Position numbers and translations under genes: made by a program. From a virus: DNA of 31,894 nucleotides. The stretch is from IMG/VR virus record IMGVR_UViG_3300035670_007331, positions 1 to 31,894 of that record; one strand, written 5' to 3'. The notes beneath the pieces are model-generated. The model worked only from the letters and a program-made list of their open reading frames with translations, ran no database searches and was not told the DNA's origin. Numbering within the stretch: the first letter of the stretch is position 1; every line of letters starts with the position of its first letter. Of the stretch, positions 16,127 through 24,144 are shown piece after piece.

Positions 16127-16423
16127 TTACCCCGTAATCAATTGTTGCGGTGGAACCACAATTCCTGCTCCGAAGATTTGATTATACCCGTTTTTCACTT
16201 CATCAGCAACCTCTGCGACGCAAACAATCTTTTCAAGTTTAATTTTGAAAGGACCATTACTTGCTTGCATCCAAGGCAAGAATCCAAGAGCAGGACCATT
16301 TGGCGTGTTACGCATTGAGACTGCGACTGGATTTTTAAATTCAATTACGCCTTCTTCTTCACTTGTAATTTCGACTACTAATTCCTCGCCACTTAGAAGT
16401 TTTAACGCTGCTAGATTTGACAT
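16127..16423 (-). CDS. Small Sm/Hfq-like beta-barrel phage protein (tentative)
   Basis: This 98-residue protein has an N-terminal half, LAALKLLSGEELVVEI with KNPVAVSM and LGFLPWM, that has the strand-turn pattern of an Sm-like fold, and similar small proteins occur in marine T4-like phages. No RNA-binding residues can be assigned with confidence. The frame extends further 5', but ATG 16423 is preceded by GAGG at 8 nt and matches a natural domain start. It precedes gp43 by 1 bp and is probably co-expressed with it. Function is unknown. Confidence 0.7.
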   Translation of the reverse strand: MSNLAALKLLSGEELVVEITSEEEGVIEFKNPVAVSMRNTPNGPALGFLPWMQASNGPFKIKLEKIVCVAEVADEVKNGYNQIFGAGIVVPPQQLITG

Positions 16424-16613
16424 TTGATTTCCTCGTTTTATATGTTGTCCAAAAATTCTTATCTTTAATGGACTGTGGCTTACCATTCAAATAAAAAATA
16501 CCATCAGCCATAGTCCAGATATCCTTTCCTATTGTAATCTTCCATCCATTGAATGAATCGATTTCAATTTCTTTTTCTTTCAAGAAAACTTTAAATTCTG
16601 ATAGAGAGTGCAT
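16359..16613 (-). CDS. Small unassigned phage protein
   Basis: This 84-residue protein starts MHSLSEFKVFLKEKEIEID. The middle (WKITIGKDIWTMADGIFYLNG) reads as a beta-rich fold. The last 25 residues are basic and Ser-rich (SNVKSSSVKTSKWRG) and lie in the 65-bp overlap with the next gene. The ATG abuts the stop of the sugar kinase gene. I cannot name a family; expression as a gene is supported by tight packing and the otherwise empty stretch. Confidence 0.6.
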   Translation of the reverse strand: MHSLSEFKVFLKEKEIEIDSFNGWKITIGKDIWTMADGIFYLNGKPQSIKDKNFWTTYKTRKSNVKSSSVKTSKWRGISSRNYK

Positions 16614-17372
16614 TTAAAATCCTGCGTAGTATGCAGCACCTATAAGTCCTGCTTTATTTCCCATTTTTGCTTTATATAGATTAAATGGATAACTTGTTAA
16701 AAGATGCGACCACTCGTTCCAAGCATCGCTCACTCCACCACCTATAACAATATTATCTGGCCAATATAATCTATTGAGTTCATTTAAATATAAATTAACG
16801 CGCTGAGCATATTGAAGCCAATCCAAATTTTCTCTGGTCTTAACACTTACTGATGCGATGTCTTCAGCATTGTTTATACCACCAGGCATCGCCATTCTAC
16901 CAAACTCTGTATTAAACATCAGGGAACGATTATTGTATATGGCTGTGCCAATTCCAGTGCCGAGTGTAATCATAATAGTCACACCCGTCAATTCCTTCAT
17001 CACACCAAACTGTATTTCTGCTATAGCGGCGGCATCCGCATCATTTAAAGCACTACACCCAACTTGAAAGTAATCTTCTGCTAATTTAGCAAAATTTAAT
17101 CCAATCCATCGTGGATCTTTTGGCGCAGTTAGTAAAACATTATCCTTTACAATACAAGGCAATCCGAATCCTATAGCATAACAATTATTTGGCACATGTT
17201 CTTTTATGATCGGAAAGATCTCAGAAGGCATCGCATTTTTTGGAGTGTCAAAACATTTATAGTCTGTAACTTCTCCTGTAAGAGCATTTACAGCAGCCAG
17301 CTTAATTGCTGTGCCACCCACATCAACGCCAAGAATATTACTCTGATTCTGCTGCGTCACGGTTATTCTCAT
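16614..17372 (-). CDS. ROK-family sugar kinase, polyphosphate-glucokinase-like
   Basis: This 252-residue protein probably phosphorylates glucose (ATP or polyphosphate donor). The phosphate motif is VDVGGTAIK at 16-24, LNDADAAA at 109-116 carries the catalytic Asp, LGTGIGTAI is at 137-145 and NTEFGRM at 154-160. Overall block order and length match polyphosphate glucokinases such as PPGK rather than longer ROK proteins. The His that usually follows E-x-G in this motif is Arg here (EFGR), which may affect the sugar site. Glucose-6-phosphate could feed RmlA after host phosphoglucomutase. Placement beside glycosyltransferases supports a sugar-supply role. Donor specificity cannot be told. Confidence 0.8.
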   Translation of the reverse strand: MRITVTQQNQSNILGVDVGGTAIKLAAVNALTGEVTDYKCFDTPKNAMPSEIFPIIKEHVPNNCYAIGFGLPCIVKDNVLLTAPKDPRWIGLNFAKLAEDYFQVGCSALNDADAAAIAEIQFGVMKELTGVTIMITLGTGIGTAIYNNRSLMFNTEFGRMAMPGGINNAEDIASVSVKTRENLDWLQYAQRVNLYLNELNRLYWPDNIVIGGGVSDAWNEWSHLLTSYPFNLYKAKMGNKAGLIGAAYYAGF

Positions 17373-17544
17373 TATTTCGCTTCAATTTAAAACCAACGTG
17401 GTTTTGATGGGCAGCAATAAATGCCCGTTTGAAGGCTCCATATTCATGAGAATCTTTAATATATCCATAGGTTCTGCCCATGGCGAGAAGTTTCTTTTGA
17501 CTTCTTGGGAGTTTCGCATTAAAAAAGTCGCTACGATTAGCCAT
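17338..17544 (-). CDS. Small unassigned phage protein (MANRSDFF family-like)
   Basis: This 68-residue basic protein begins MANRSDFFNAKLPRSQKKLL. N-terminally similar small proteins occur in T4-like phages and have no assigned role. The sequence is helical and rich in Lys/Asn/Arg, with a loose C-terminal tail that overlaps the kinase gene by 35 bp. It overlaps the upstream glycosyltransferase-like gene by 8 bp. It is a real gene by packing and composition; function is unknown. Confidence 0.65.
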   Translation of the reverse strand: MANRSDFFNAKLPRSQKKLLAMGRTYGYIKDSHEYGAFKRAFIAAHQNHVGFKLKRNNENNRDAAESE

Positions 17545-18235
17545 TCAATAATTCCTCACACTTTTTCCAAAAACGCTCTTGTTGACCAGGATGGAAAATT
17601 TGCCAGCAGTGCCAAAACATATCTTCATCATCCTTACCGTAAGTTGTACCGATACCATAATTCGGCATGCCATCAGCCAAACGCCAGAATGGTTCACTTT
17701 CTTTTTCCCAAGCCATACGAATAGGTGGTGCATCATATCGTAATGGCATGAGAGTTTCAACTTCTATATTACTCTCCCTTGCTCGCCAAGTCAACTCTTC
17801 AGCAACATCACCACGCGGAGTTGGCTCAAAAGTTGGCTTTCCACATTTTTCGTATGTTTCAATTGTAAATGTGATATTATGAGCACCACAGAAAACGTGC
17901 TGACCATTATCAATATGATTGCTACGCTGAGCATCGCCCATGAGTTTTCCATTGTATGCACCAACAAACATATTATCTATTGCAGTGTAATTCAGTGGAA
18001 CGCAGTCAATATCTAGGAACATAATTGCGTCATGCCCACGTTCTTTTAGCATTGGAACAACTTGAGTCATTGTTGCGCCATGGGAACCATCTGTAAGTAG
18101 ATGATAAAATTGTATATTCGATTTATTGAATTTCGTTACAACTTGTCTCTGTAGTTGTACTGTTTGTTGATCAATATTGTTCATGAATATTGAAGCAATG
18201 CAAGGACGTCTTGCGATTAAAGGATCACCACTCAT
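17537..18235 (-). CDS. Putative glycosyltransferase, GT-A-like
   Basis: This 232-residue protein contains AIMFLDIDCVPL with a D-x-D at about 74-76, the metal and nucleotide-sugar motif of GT-A enzymes, following a predicted Rossmann-like N-terminal part. Similar proteins occur in other T4-like phages. It starts with a four-base ATGA overlap with the preceding gene, so it belongs to the sugar cassette. The acceptor and donor cannot be inferred; candidates are phage or host surface glycans. The moderate confidence in function rests on the D-x-D context and location only. Confidence 0.6.
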   Translation of the reverse strand: MSGDPLIARRPCIASIFMNNIDQQTVQLQRQVVTKFNKSNIQFYHLLTDGSHGATMTQVVPMLKERGHDAIMFLDIDCVPLNYTAIDNMFVGAYNGKLMGDAQRSNHIDNGQHVFCGAHNITFTIETYEKCGKPTFEPTPRGDVAEELTWRARESNIEVETLMPLRYDAPPIRMAWEKESEPFWRLADGMPNYGIGTTYGKDDEDMFWHCWQIFHPGQQERFWKKCEELLNG

Positions 18236-18936
18236 ACATATTCCCCTCTGAGTTTATACTTCAGGTTGAAGCGTTCAATTTTAAGTTTTGATATTTCTAG
18301 ATGTTGACGTAAAACTGACTCAGGGTGAAATCCCATGCCAGAATTAGCATAGTTGAATAGACTTGGGAAAAGCAAACAATACTTTTCCATAGAAGCATTA
18401 TCGCCGAGTGCCATCAGATCATTCAGACCTCCGCGATGATCGGATCCAGCAGGAACATAAATTGAGTCGGGAGCGAGTTCTTTAATTTGTGGAAACTCGT
18501 CAAACTGAAGATCAAAGCGCATACGAATCACAAGATCATATTTGACTTCATTTAATGACTCATAGTTTTTCATTAAATCGAATGCGCGCCAAACTTTATA
18601 GTACATGTAAAAAATATTTGGAACAATAGTTTCATGCGCCCAACTACCATCATATGCCTTGCGATTTTCAATTTTAACTTTAGACAACGCTTGCATTAAT
18701 TTTGAAGTATCAAAGTCTTCAAATGTTGCGAGTTTTGGACGAAATTCTCTAAGAACCTCGTCTACTGACATATCATTAGGTATGTATTGACCACGATGGT
18801 CTAGCGTATAATTATTCGGGAGCCATGTGTCGATAAACACATCAGCGTCGTATGGTTTAATTATATGTTCGTAAAGAGAATTGTAGCATTCTTTTGCATT
18901 ACGAATTTGCCCTGAAATCAATACCGCAGTTTTCAT
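18232..18936 (-). CDS. Glycosyltransferase-like protein, SGQ-R type
   Basis: This 234-residue protein begins MKTAVLISGQIRNAKEC, followed by ADVFIDTWLPN, the opening of a family of surface-glycan glycosyltransferase-like proteins found in bacterial polysaccharide clusters and large viruses. YDLVIRMRFDLQFD at about 130-143 may provide the R-x-D/D-x-D region. It is overlapped by 4 bp at both ends (ATGA junctions), so translation is coupled. No membrane segment is visible; action on a cytoplasmic precursor is likely. Substrate is unknown. Confidence 0.6.
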   Translation of the reverse strand: MKTAVLISGQIRNAKECYNSLYEHIIKPYDADVFIDTWLPNNYTLDHRGQYIPNDMSVDEVLREFRPKLATFEDFDTSKLMQALSKVKIENRKAYDGSWAHETIVPNIFYMYYKVWRAFDLMKNYESLNEVKYDLVIRMRFDLQFDEFPQIKELAPDSIYVPAGSDHRGGLNDLMALGDNASMEKYCLLFPSLFNYANSGMGFHPESVLRQHLEISKLKIERFNLKYKLRGEYV

Positions 18937-19385
18937 AAATCATATCTCTTTCTATAGTCATAAGAAAAATCAGTGCATATACCAATACACTGTGAAACGT
19001 CATCATTATATAGTTCTGGTAACACAGAAATGCTATTCTTTACTGGTTGTTTCCCAGGATATACCCAAAGATACCCTTTACTTGTTAGCGTCAGCGTATC
19101 TTCTTCATGCCAAAAGTAATGTAATTTGTTTGGGTCATTTTTAAAGAATAACACAGCGTCTATATTTTTGCAGTGAAACCAAGAAAACGGTGCAATAGAT
19201 AACAACCAGTCAAAATCAACTTCATAGTCTGGGTTATCATGACCTAAAATTATCCTACCCTCGATAACGCGAACATCAACTTCAACATTAAAGTTTTGTT
19301 CTATCGCTAATTCTAATTGCGCTGGATGATTTTCTGTGGTTGCATTCGGACCTTCTAATAATCCTCTATGGGCTATAATAATCAT
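18933..19385 (-). CDS. GDPD-like (glycerophosphodiester phosphodiesterase fold) protein
   Basis: This 150-residue protein carries IIAHRGLLEGP (H6, R7), TTENHP (E18), VEVDVRV (E35, D37) and LGHDNP (H49, D50). These match in order the metal and catalytic residues of GDPD enzymes, including both histidines. It is only half the length of full GDPDs, with a shortened barrel and FHCKNIDA following. Related short proteins occur in capsule and LPS gene clusters. It lacks a signal peptide. It may trim or transfer a glycerophosphate group in the glycan, but activity is inferred. Confidence 0.65.
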   Translation of the reverse strand: MIIIAHRGLLEGPNATTENHPAQLELAIEQNFNVEVDVRVIEGRIILGHDNPDYEVDFDWLLSIAPFSWFHCKNIDAVLFFKNDPNKLHYFWHEEDTLTLTSKGYLWVYPGKQPVKNSISVLPELYNDDVSQCIGICTDFSYDYRKRYDL

Positions 19386-20176
19386 AATTCCTCCATAGAA
19401 TATTGGATATCTTTGGTTTCATCAAAATATCCATAAGAATTTACATATATTCTCTTTTCACTGTTTGCAACGATATAGAAATCTCCCAACATTGAGCAAC
19501 TGACTATATCAAAATATTTTTGCATCAGTTCTTTCGTTACTTCATAGTCAGAAGGTATTTTATATGGATATTGTTCGACGCGCTCATGCATTTCAATCCA
19601 CTTTATACCAATTTGCTGTTCAACGAATAAGAAAAAATCGTGCTGATTGAATGGGGCATACTTTAGTGCGTTTTGATTAAACTGGCAATCATACATCAGC
19701 AGTTCTAACATTTTCTTAAACTTATCAGTTTTAGCAGCCATTATATGATCTGATGGATGATATCTCAAATACGAGATCCTTCGGAAGAAAACATCATTTG
19801 TTACAAGTTTAGTATCATCTTGCAATAACAATCTCATTATTGGCATTAAATCTGAATAGTATTCATCGCTTCTAATTTTAATTGTATATTTCGTTGAAAC
19901 TCTACTGATGCCCTTGAACGTAGACAGAAACTGCAAGTATCTGTTTTGTTTGTTATAAACTTTATCGAGTTTACTTTGCTTTGGTAATGGATTGATGTAA
20001 ATTTGTAGATTATCTCGCTTTATTGGTTCGAGATATTCCCTGATGGTGGGATGCGTCCATTTCGGATCTTCCCACGTGCTTATGATAGTGTTTATGTTTG
20101 GGTGTAATAAACACATCGTCATTAAATTACGATGTATTGGTCCTTGGATAATTATCGTGAAGTCGTCTTCGATCAT
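19382..20176 (-). CDS. WavE-like lipopolysaccharide synthesis protein
   Basis: This 264-residue protein opens MIEDDFTIIIQGPIHRN, with NTIISTWEDPKW following and IKIRSDEYYSDLMP near 98-111. The IIQGP, STWE and R-S-D elements in this order are typical of the WavE family, linked to LPS core synthesis in Vibrio and seen in other phages and giant viruses. It overlaps the gene before and after by a few bases. DNA here looks more AT-rich than the polymerase block. A glycosyltransferase-like role is inferred from the family. Confidence 0.7.
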   Translation of the reverse strand: MIEDDFTIIIQGPIHRNLMTMCLLHPNINTIISTWEDPKWTHPTIREYLEPIKRDNLQIYINPLPKQSKLDKVYNKQNRYLQFLSTFKGISRVSTKYTIKIRSDEYYSDLMPIMRLLLQDDTKLVTNDVFFRRISYLRYHPSDHIMAAKTDKFKKMLELLMYDCQFNQNALKYAPFNQHDFFLFVEQQIGIKWIEMHERVEQYPYKIPSDYEVTKELMQKYFDIVSCSMLGDFYIVANSEKRIYVNSYGYFDETKDIQYSMEEL

Positions 20177-20802
20177 CAGAGTTTTTCACAAATCCAAAAT
20201 CTTCTATGACCTTTGGTAAATAGATTAGTTGTTAGAGGCTCCCAATCATAACAGTGGAAATCGTGATTGAGTTCTTTGTTATCAAACCTATTATACAAAA
20301 ATCCATTTTCAATAATTTGTTCTTCAATCGCCGCCGCTGATGGGCGAGTTGAAAATTTACCCAAGTCTTGATCATAACCATCAACTTGATCTACCTTAAT
20401 TTCAAACTCAGGATCTTCGCTATCGCAAACTTCAGATTCAAGAAATAGTAAGTTAGTGTGTTTGGCTGCACATGCTAGATCCTGGCGCCAGTTGTCTAGA
20501 TGATATAACACGCCCCAATGAATAACTATGTCAAAGGTTCTTTCGAGATCCCATGGATTGTTTTGATCTATACATATTGTTTCGGCAGAAGGCATAACTC
20601 CCCTCAAAACATCTAAATGTCCGAGTCGACCATCACTGAAAGTAACTTTTGCGCCGAGTTGATTCTGTAGATAACGACCAATGTGACCGTGACCGCATCC
20701 TAGTTCTAGGATTGTTTTATCGCGAAAAAATGATTTTCCATACAACTTCTCGATGAAGTTGACTCGGTTTACTCTCCATTGAATATAATGATCAAGGAAC
20801 AT
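20176..20802 (-). CDS. SAM-dependent methyltransferase (class I)
   Basis: This 208-residue protein has motif I ILELGCGHGHIG at about 30-41, an acidic residue after the next strand (VTFSDGR), and FDIVIHWGVLYHLDNW as motif post-II/IV. These are the SAM-binding blocks of class I enzymes. There is no DNA-methyltransferase catalytic motif (no PC or DPPY), so a small molecule or sugar is the likelier substrate, consistent with the glycan cassette. It starts with a 1-bp stop-start overlap. The exact target is unknown. Confidence 0.8.
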   Translation of the reverse strand: MFLDHYIQWRVNRVNFIEKLYGKSFFRDKTILELGCGHGHIGRYLQNQLGAKVTFSDGRLGHLDVLRGVMPSAETICIDQNNPWDLERTFDIVIHWGVLYHLDNWRQDLACAAKHTNLLFLESEVCDSEDPEFEIKVDQVDGYDQDLGKFSTRPSAAAIEEQIIENGFLYNRFDNKELNHDFHCYDWEPLTTNLFTKGHRRFWICEKL

Positions 20803-22187
20803 TACTTCTTATAGTTTTGCAAATAATTTGTTAGATCTTCTGGTGTTCCCAGACCCCACATTCCTTCGGCTTCCTTGATGCGAACTTTCTTGCCGTCACC
20901 AATCGCCTCATTGAATACTGGGCAAACATAGAACTCATTGTTGACGCGAATGTTCTTTTCAATCATTTGCTCAGCATACTTAACATAGTCTGATCCCTTC
21001 TTCCAGAAGTAGATACCAACCGTGGCATTATCGCTGATTGGTTTCTTTTCGGCAACTTCAGCAACAAAGCCATCTTCACCAACGCGAGCATAAGACCACT
21101 TCGGATGAGTTGCTTTAAACGTAATGATGCCACCGTCAACACCTTCAGCATTGAAGGCATAGAGACATTCGTTGCTGTTCCATTCTACGAACTGATCGCT
21201 GTTGGCAATTACTAACTGATCGTCGTTATTAATGTATTCTTTAGCAAGCAGCGTGGTACAAGCAGCACCCTCAGTCACACCCTCAACCTGAACAATTTTA
21301 CAGTTAGGTGCGATGAGATTCAAAAGCACTTGGAGATTGTATTTCTCATAGTGTTCTTTTTGTACAATGAAAATATACTGCGCTTCAATGTTAAGATTGT
21401 CGACGACAACCTGAATCATTGGCTTGTTACGAACATCGATCAGTGGCTTCGGGAAAGTATAACCAGCCTGAGCGAAGCGAGACCCAGCACCAGCCATTGG
21501 GATTAGTACATTCATTTTGCTAGACTTCCATGGAATAGAGACATCTTTATATTCTTCAAGAGTATTGATAATGCGATCAATGGTCGTGTAGTTCAAGTCA
21601 CTTCGATTTTCTACAGGAACAAGTTTCGCTCCACTATCTAGTGCGCCTTGTCGACCGATATGACTGTCCTCAACAACTACGGTGTTGCGCGGCAAAGCAT
21701 TACAAGCAGTCATGGCTTGCCAATACATTTCAGGATATGGCTTCGTGCGTTTTACGTCTTCATTGCTGACATAGTAATCAATATATTCTAGAATGCCGAG
21801 TTTAAGAAGAACAAGTTTAACTGTATTGCGAATACTATTGCTGGCTACAGCGATAAGGTATCCGCGTTCTTTGAGTTCACGAAAGAAACCAACAAGTTCA
21901 TTATCAACTTCAAGTTCACGGAAAATATCAAACGTTGCTTTTTGTTTATCTTCCCAGACTTGATTGTGTTTACTTACAGGAAGATTTTTGCGCTGAGTAA
22001 GCATGTTGAGTTTCTTGGTCGTTGAAAGACCATCATATAAACTCAAATGTTCTTCTTGAGAGATCACAAACTCAGGACCAACAATCTCAAGCGCACGATT
22101 GAGTGCTTCATAATGAATCTCGCGGCTGTCCAAGAGAACGCCGTCGAGATCAAAGATAACTAGTTTATTTGTTTTTAATTTTTCCAT
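20802..22187 (-). CDS. Bifunctional HAD phosphatase-sugar nucleotidyltransferase fusion
   Basis: This 461-residue fusion has two halves. Residues 8-215 are a HAD subfamily IA phosphatase: FDLDGVLLD (D13, D15), VASNS (S116), a lysine in VKRTKPYP and VVEDSHIG (D174). Residues 226-461 are a nucleotidyltransferase: MAGAGSRFAQAGYTFPKPL with signature Gly and Lys, VIANSDQFV (D331) and GLGTPEDL near the end. The two activities would act in sequence, removing a phosphate then activating the remaining sugar phosphate, as in heptose activation, although the substrate is not determined. It overlaps its neighbours by 1 and 13 bp. A linker at 205-225 shows no break or frameshift. Confidence 0.85.
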   Translation of the reverse strand: MEKLKTNKLVIFDLDGVLLDSREIHYEALNRALEIVGPEFVISQEEHLSLYDGLSTTKKLNMLTQRKNLPVSKHNQVWEDKQKATFDIFRELEVDNELVGFFRELKERGYLIAVASNSIRNTVKLVLLKLGILEYIDYYVSNEDVKRTKPYPEMYWQAMTACNALPRNTVVVEDSHIGRQGALDSGAKLVPVENRSDLNYTTIDRIINTLEEYKDVSIPWKSSKMNVLIPMAGAGSRFAQAGYTFPKPLIDVRNKPMIQVVVDNLNIEAQYIFIVQKEHYEKYNLQVLLNLIAPNCKIVQVEGVTEGAACTTLLAKEYINNDDQLVIANSDQFVEWNSNECLYAFNAEGVDGGIITFKATHPKWSYARVGEDGFVAEVAEKKPISDNATVGIYFWKKGSDYVKYAEQMIEKNIRVNNEFYVCPVFNEAIGDGKKVRIKEAEGMWGLGTPEDLTNYLQNYKK

Positions 22188-22921
22188 GGCAACTTTCCAT
22201 TATATTTTTCTAGCATTGCCTTATTACCTCTCTCGAAGAAGTCATGTTGCACCGAGAGTCCTGTGTTACCAACACGATATTTTACTGTATATTCCCTAGT
22301 TGTGTCAAACTTTAAATTATTTTGCTTAGACATCAACGTACCTGCGATCACACGATCGATCTCAGGCTGACCTGGTTCGCGGAACTTACGATACCATATA
22401 GGAGAAATTTGAACTGCTAACATTTTATGAACCATGTAGCAGTTTACATCTACGAAATAATCTTCGGGATGAAGAACACTTGGCCAAAGACCGAGGCTTT
22501 CGCAATTATCCTCACAGAGAATGTTACTATCCTTGTCAATAATGTGACGGAAAGAAAATGCCCAGTGAAGTTGTTTTTCTTTTACAAGTTTAACAAGGCT
22601 CTCAACATGGTTCGGTGAAAGCATGTTGTCATCATCTAACCAGATATGATAATCGCCATCTGCGAAATAAGTAGCAGCACCGTACACACGGTGACCATTA
22701 TAACGGTTGACGCCTGTAGGATATGGCAATATCGCGATATGTTCATTACTAGGTCTCGGAAACTCTGCTGCCTTTAAAATAGGTTCTGCTTTTTCCCAGC
22801 GTTCTTTTCCATCAACTACAATGATGTGTTCAATGTTATCATAAGTCTGGCTGCGAACAGATTCAATGCACTCAGCAAGAAAAGAATTTCCAGTTGTTGG
22901 TGTAATGATTGATATTTTCAC
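22175..22921 (-). CDS. Glycosyltransferase family 2
   Basis: This 248-residue GT2 enzyme transfers a sugar from a nucleotide-sugar to a glycan. ISIITPTTGNSFLAECIESV opens the Rossmann-like donor domain, HIIVVDGKE supplies the first Asp, and YHIWLDDDNML has the DDD motif at 96-98. The start is GTG at 22921; there is no upstream ATG, and GGGA precedes it by 7 nt. No membrane segment is visible. It is the first gene of the sugar cassette and overlaps the fusion gene by 13 bp. Donor and acceptor unknown. Confidence 0.85.
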   Translation of the reverse strand: MKISIITPTTGNSFLAECIESVRSQTYDNIEHIIVVDGKERWEKAEPILKAAEFPRPSNEHIAILPYPTGVNRYNGHRVYGAATYFADGDYHIWLDDDNMLSPNHVESLVKLVKEKQLHWAFSFRHIIDKDSNILCEDNCESLGLWPSVLHPEDYFVDVNCYMVHKMLAVQISPIWYRKFREPGQPEIDRVIAGTLMSKQNNLKFDTTREYTVKYRVGNTGLSVQHDFFERGNKAMLEKYNGKLPWKN

Positions 22922-22924
22922 AAA

Positions 22925-23413
22925 TTAATCCCACAAATTTTGATAATACTTCCCAAACAAACGGAAACCATTTTTCTTGCGTTCCCAATATGCTTTGGCT
23001 TTTTCTTCGTTGTAGATGCCTGGATCAACAGTAACAAGTTCACTCCAATCGTGCCCTTCTTTCGGCACACGTTTGTACTTTGGTCTCTTGATCCAGAAGT
23101 TTGGTTCGCGATCTTTTGCGTGCTCACCAAAAGTCCAGATCATCTCTTTTAAAATCCAGTCCCAACGCTTGAAATGAAATTCGTCTACATCCCAATCGTT
23201 TTCTTTTGGCTTGGCAGCAGTTGAGCGAAGATTCTCAGGAACATCCTCGTCGTCAGTGCAAGGCGCACCGTGCTGAGTTTTGAGTAATTGTTTGAGCATC
23301 GGATGAATGATGTCAGCAAGAGTATGGTCCATGCTCCATGTATCCCACGGATCAATCCGAATGGACTTCTTCTGCTCGCCCTTTTTTGGGTATCTACCGA
23401 TAGAAATTTTCAT
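22925..23413 (-). CDS. Conserved T4-like phage protein of unknown function
   Basis: This 162-residue protein starts MKISIGRYPKKGEQKKSIRI. DTWSMDHTLADIIHPMLKQL and EDVPENLR are segments I recall from many marine T4-like phages in a protein of unknown role. The sequence is rich in Trp, Lys and Asp and lacks membrane segments or catalytic motifs. It sits directly before the sugar cassette with 3 bp to the GT2 start. No function is proposed. Confidence 0.75.
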   Translation of the reverse strand: MKISIGRYPKKGEQKKSIRIDPWDTWSMDHTLADIIHPMLKQLLKTQHGAPCTDDEDVPENLRSTAAKPKENDWDVDEFHFKRWDWILKEMIWTFGEHAKDREPNFWIKRPKYKRVPKEGHDWSELVTVDPGIYNEEKAKAYWERKKNGFRLFGKYYQNLWD

Positions 23414-23416
23414 AAA

Positions 23417-23506
23417 TCACTTTTTCTTACGACGTGCTGCTCGCTTCTTTGAACCAAGTTTTGCGCGACCTTTACCGTGTCTCTTCGTTCCCGTTTTCGC
23501 TGGCAT
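23417..23506 (-). CDS. Tiny 29-residue highly basic peptide
   Basis: ATG 23506 is preceded by a near-perfect SD (AAGGAG, 9 nt before the start), and the frame stops at 23417. The peptide MPAKTGTKRHGKGRAKLG... ends in a run of Arg/Lys and has 14 Lys/Arg and no acidic residue. Such composition suits nucleic acid, ribosome or polymerase binding. It overlaps the 3' end of the preceding gene by 35 bp and lies in a gap that is otherwise unexplained. Function is unknown; the strong ribosome site is the main support. Confidence 0.65.
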   Translation of the reverse strand: MPAKTGTKRHGKGRAKLGSKKRAARRKKK

Positions 23507-23699
23507 TTTGTTCAACTCCTTCGTTTTCAACAACAGCAAGATACTGATTGCTGTCAAATCTAACACCTGTAGAAGAAAGAAAGTTTTGAACGGAATCTAA
23601 TACGTCAAGAATATTTGTTGCGTTTTCTACAACATAAACACTAGCGACCTTTTTGTCGCCATCTTGATATTCATATGTTAATGTATATTTCGTAGACAT
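23472..23699 (-). CDS. Small unassigned protein
   Basis: This 75-residue protein begins MSTKYTLTYEYQDGDKKVAS. Alternating hydrophobic residues suggest a small beta-rich fold for the first 45 residues, then a helix (ILDVLDSVQNFLSS) and an acidic/Asn-rich tail (NASENGNEETR) in the 35-bp overlap with the basic peptide gene. I cannot assign a family. Confidence 0.65.
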   Translation of the reverse strand: MSTKYTLTYEYQDGDKKVASVYVVENATNILDVLDSVQNFLSSTGVRFDSNQYLAVVENEGVEQNASENGNEETR

Positions 23700-23700
23700 A

Positions 23701-24144
23701 TCAAACCTCGTTCATCAAAAACTCGCCGCCGCGCACACTCACTTCAATCAGTTTGCTATGCGGACTTCTTCTTATATAGTCTCTGCCACCGTCAATCATA
23801 TGACCATCTTTTTCTCTATAGTCATTACGATAGCGCGAGATCAGCACCTCGCCATCGTCACATAGGACGCCATAGATTGGTTCTGAGAATGCTGTCTTAG
23901 CATCGCAGATGTACATATTCAATTTACCGTCCTCACCATTTGCTTTAAAGACGCCAAAATAATATGAGTGCCCCTTTTCTAAATCTGGGTTTGGTTGATA
24001 GAAAACATCAACAGGTGTATTGTTCCAATTTCCGTATTTGTCTTTGATGCACCACGCGCCCATATACTTGGCTTTGTAGTATTCTTCAATTTTACCCAAA
24101 CCATCTTCAGCAAAATGATAAGGTATGTTTCTGATATGCATCAT
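23701..24144 (-). CDS. Conserved phage protein of unknown function
   Basis: This 147-residue protein starts MHIRNIPYHFAED, from either of two adjacent ATG codons (24144 or 24141). CIKDKYGNWNNTPVDVFYQP and SRYRNDYREKDGHMIDGGRD resemble a recurrent phage-protein pattern in which the last part reads as a turn-rich motif. No signal or membrane segment is visible. It overlaps the next gene upstream by 4 bp. No catalytic role can be supported. Confidence 0.7.
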   Translation of the reverse strand: MMHIRNIPYHFAEDGLGKIEEYYKAKYMGAWCIKDKYGNWNNTPVDVFYQPNPDLEKGHSYYFGVFKANGEDGKLNMYICDAKTAFSEPIYGVLCDDGEVLISRYRNDYREKDGHMIDGGRDYIRRSPHSKLIEVSVRGGEFLMNEV

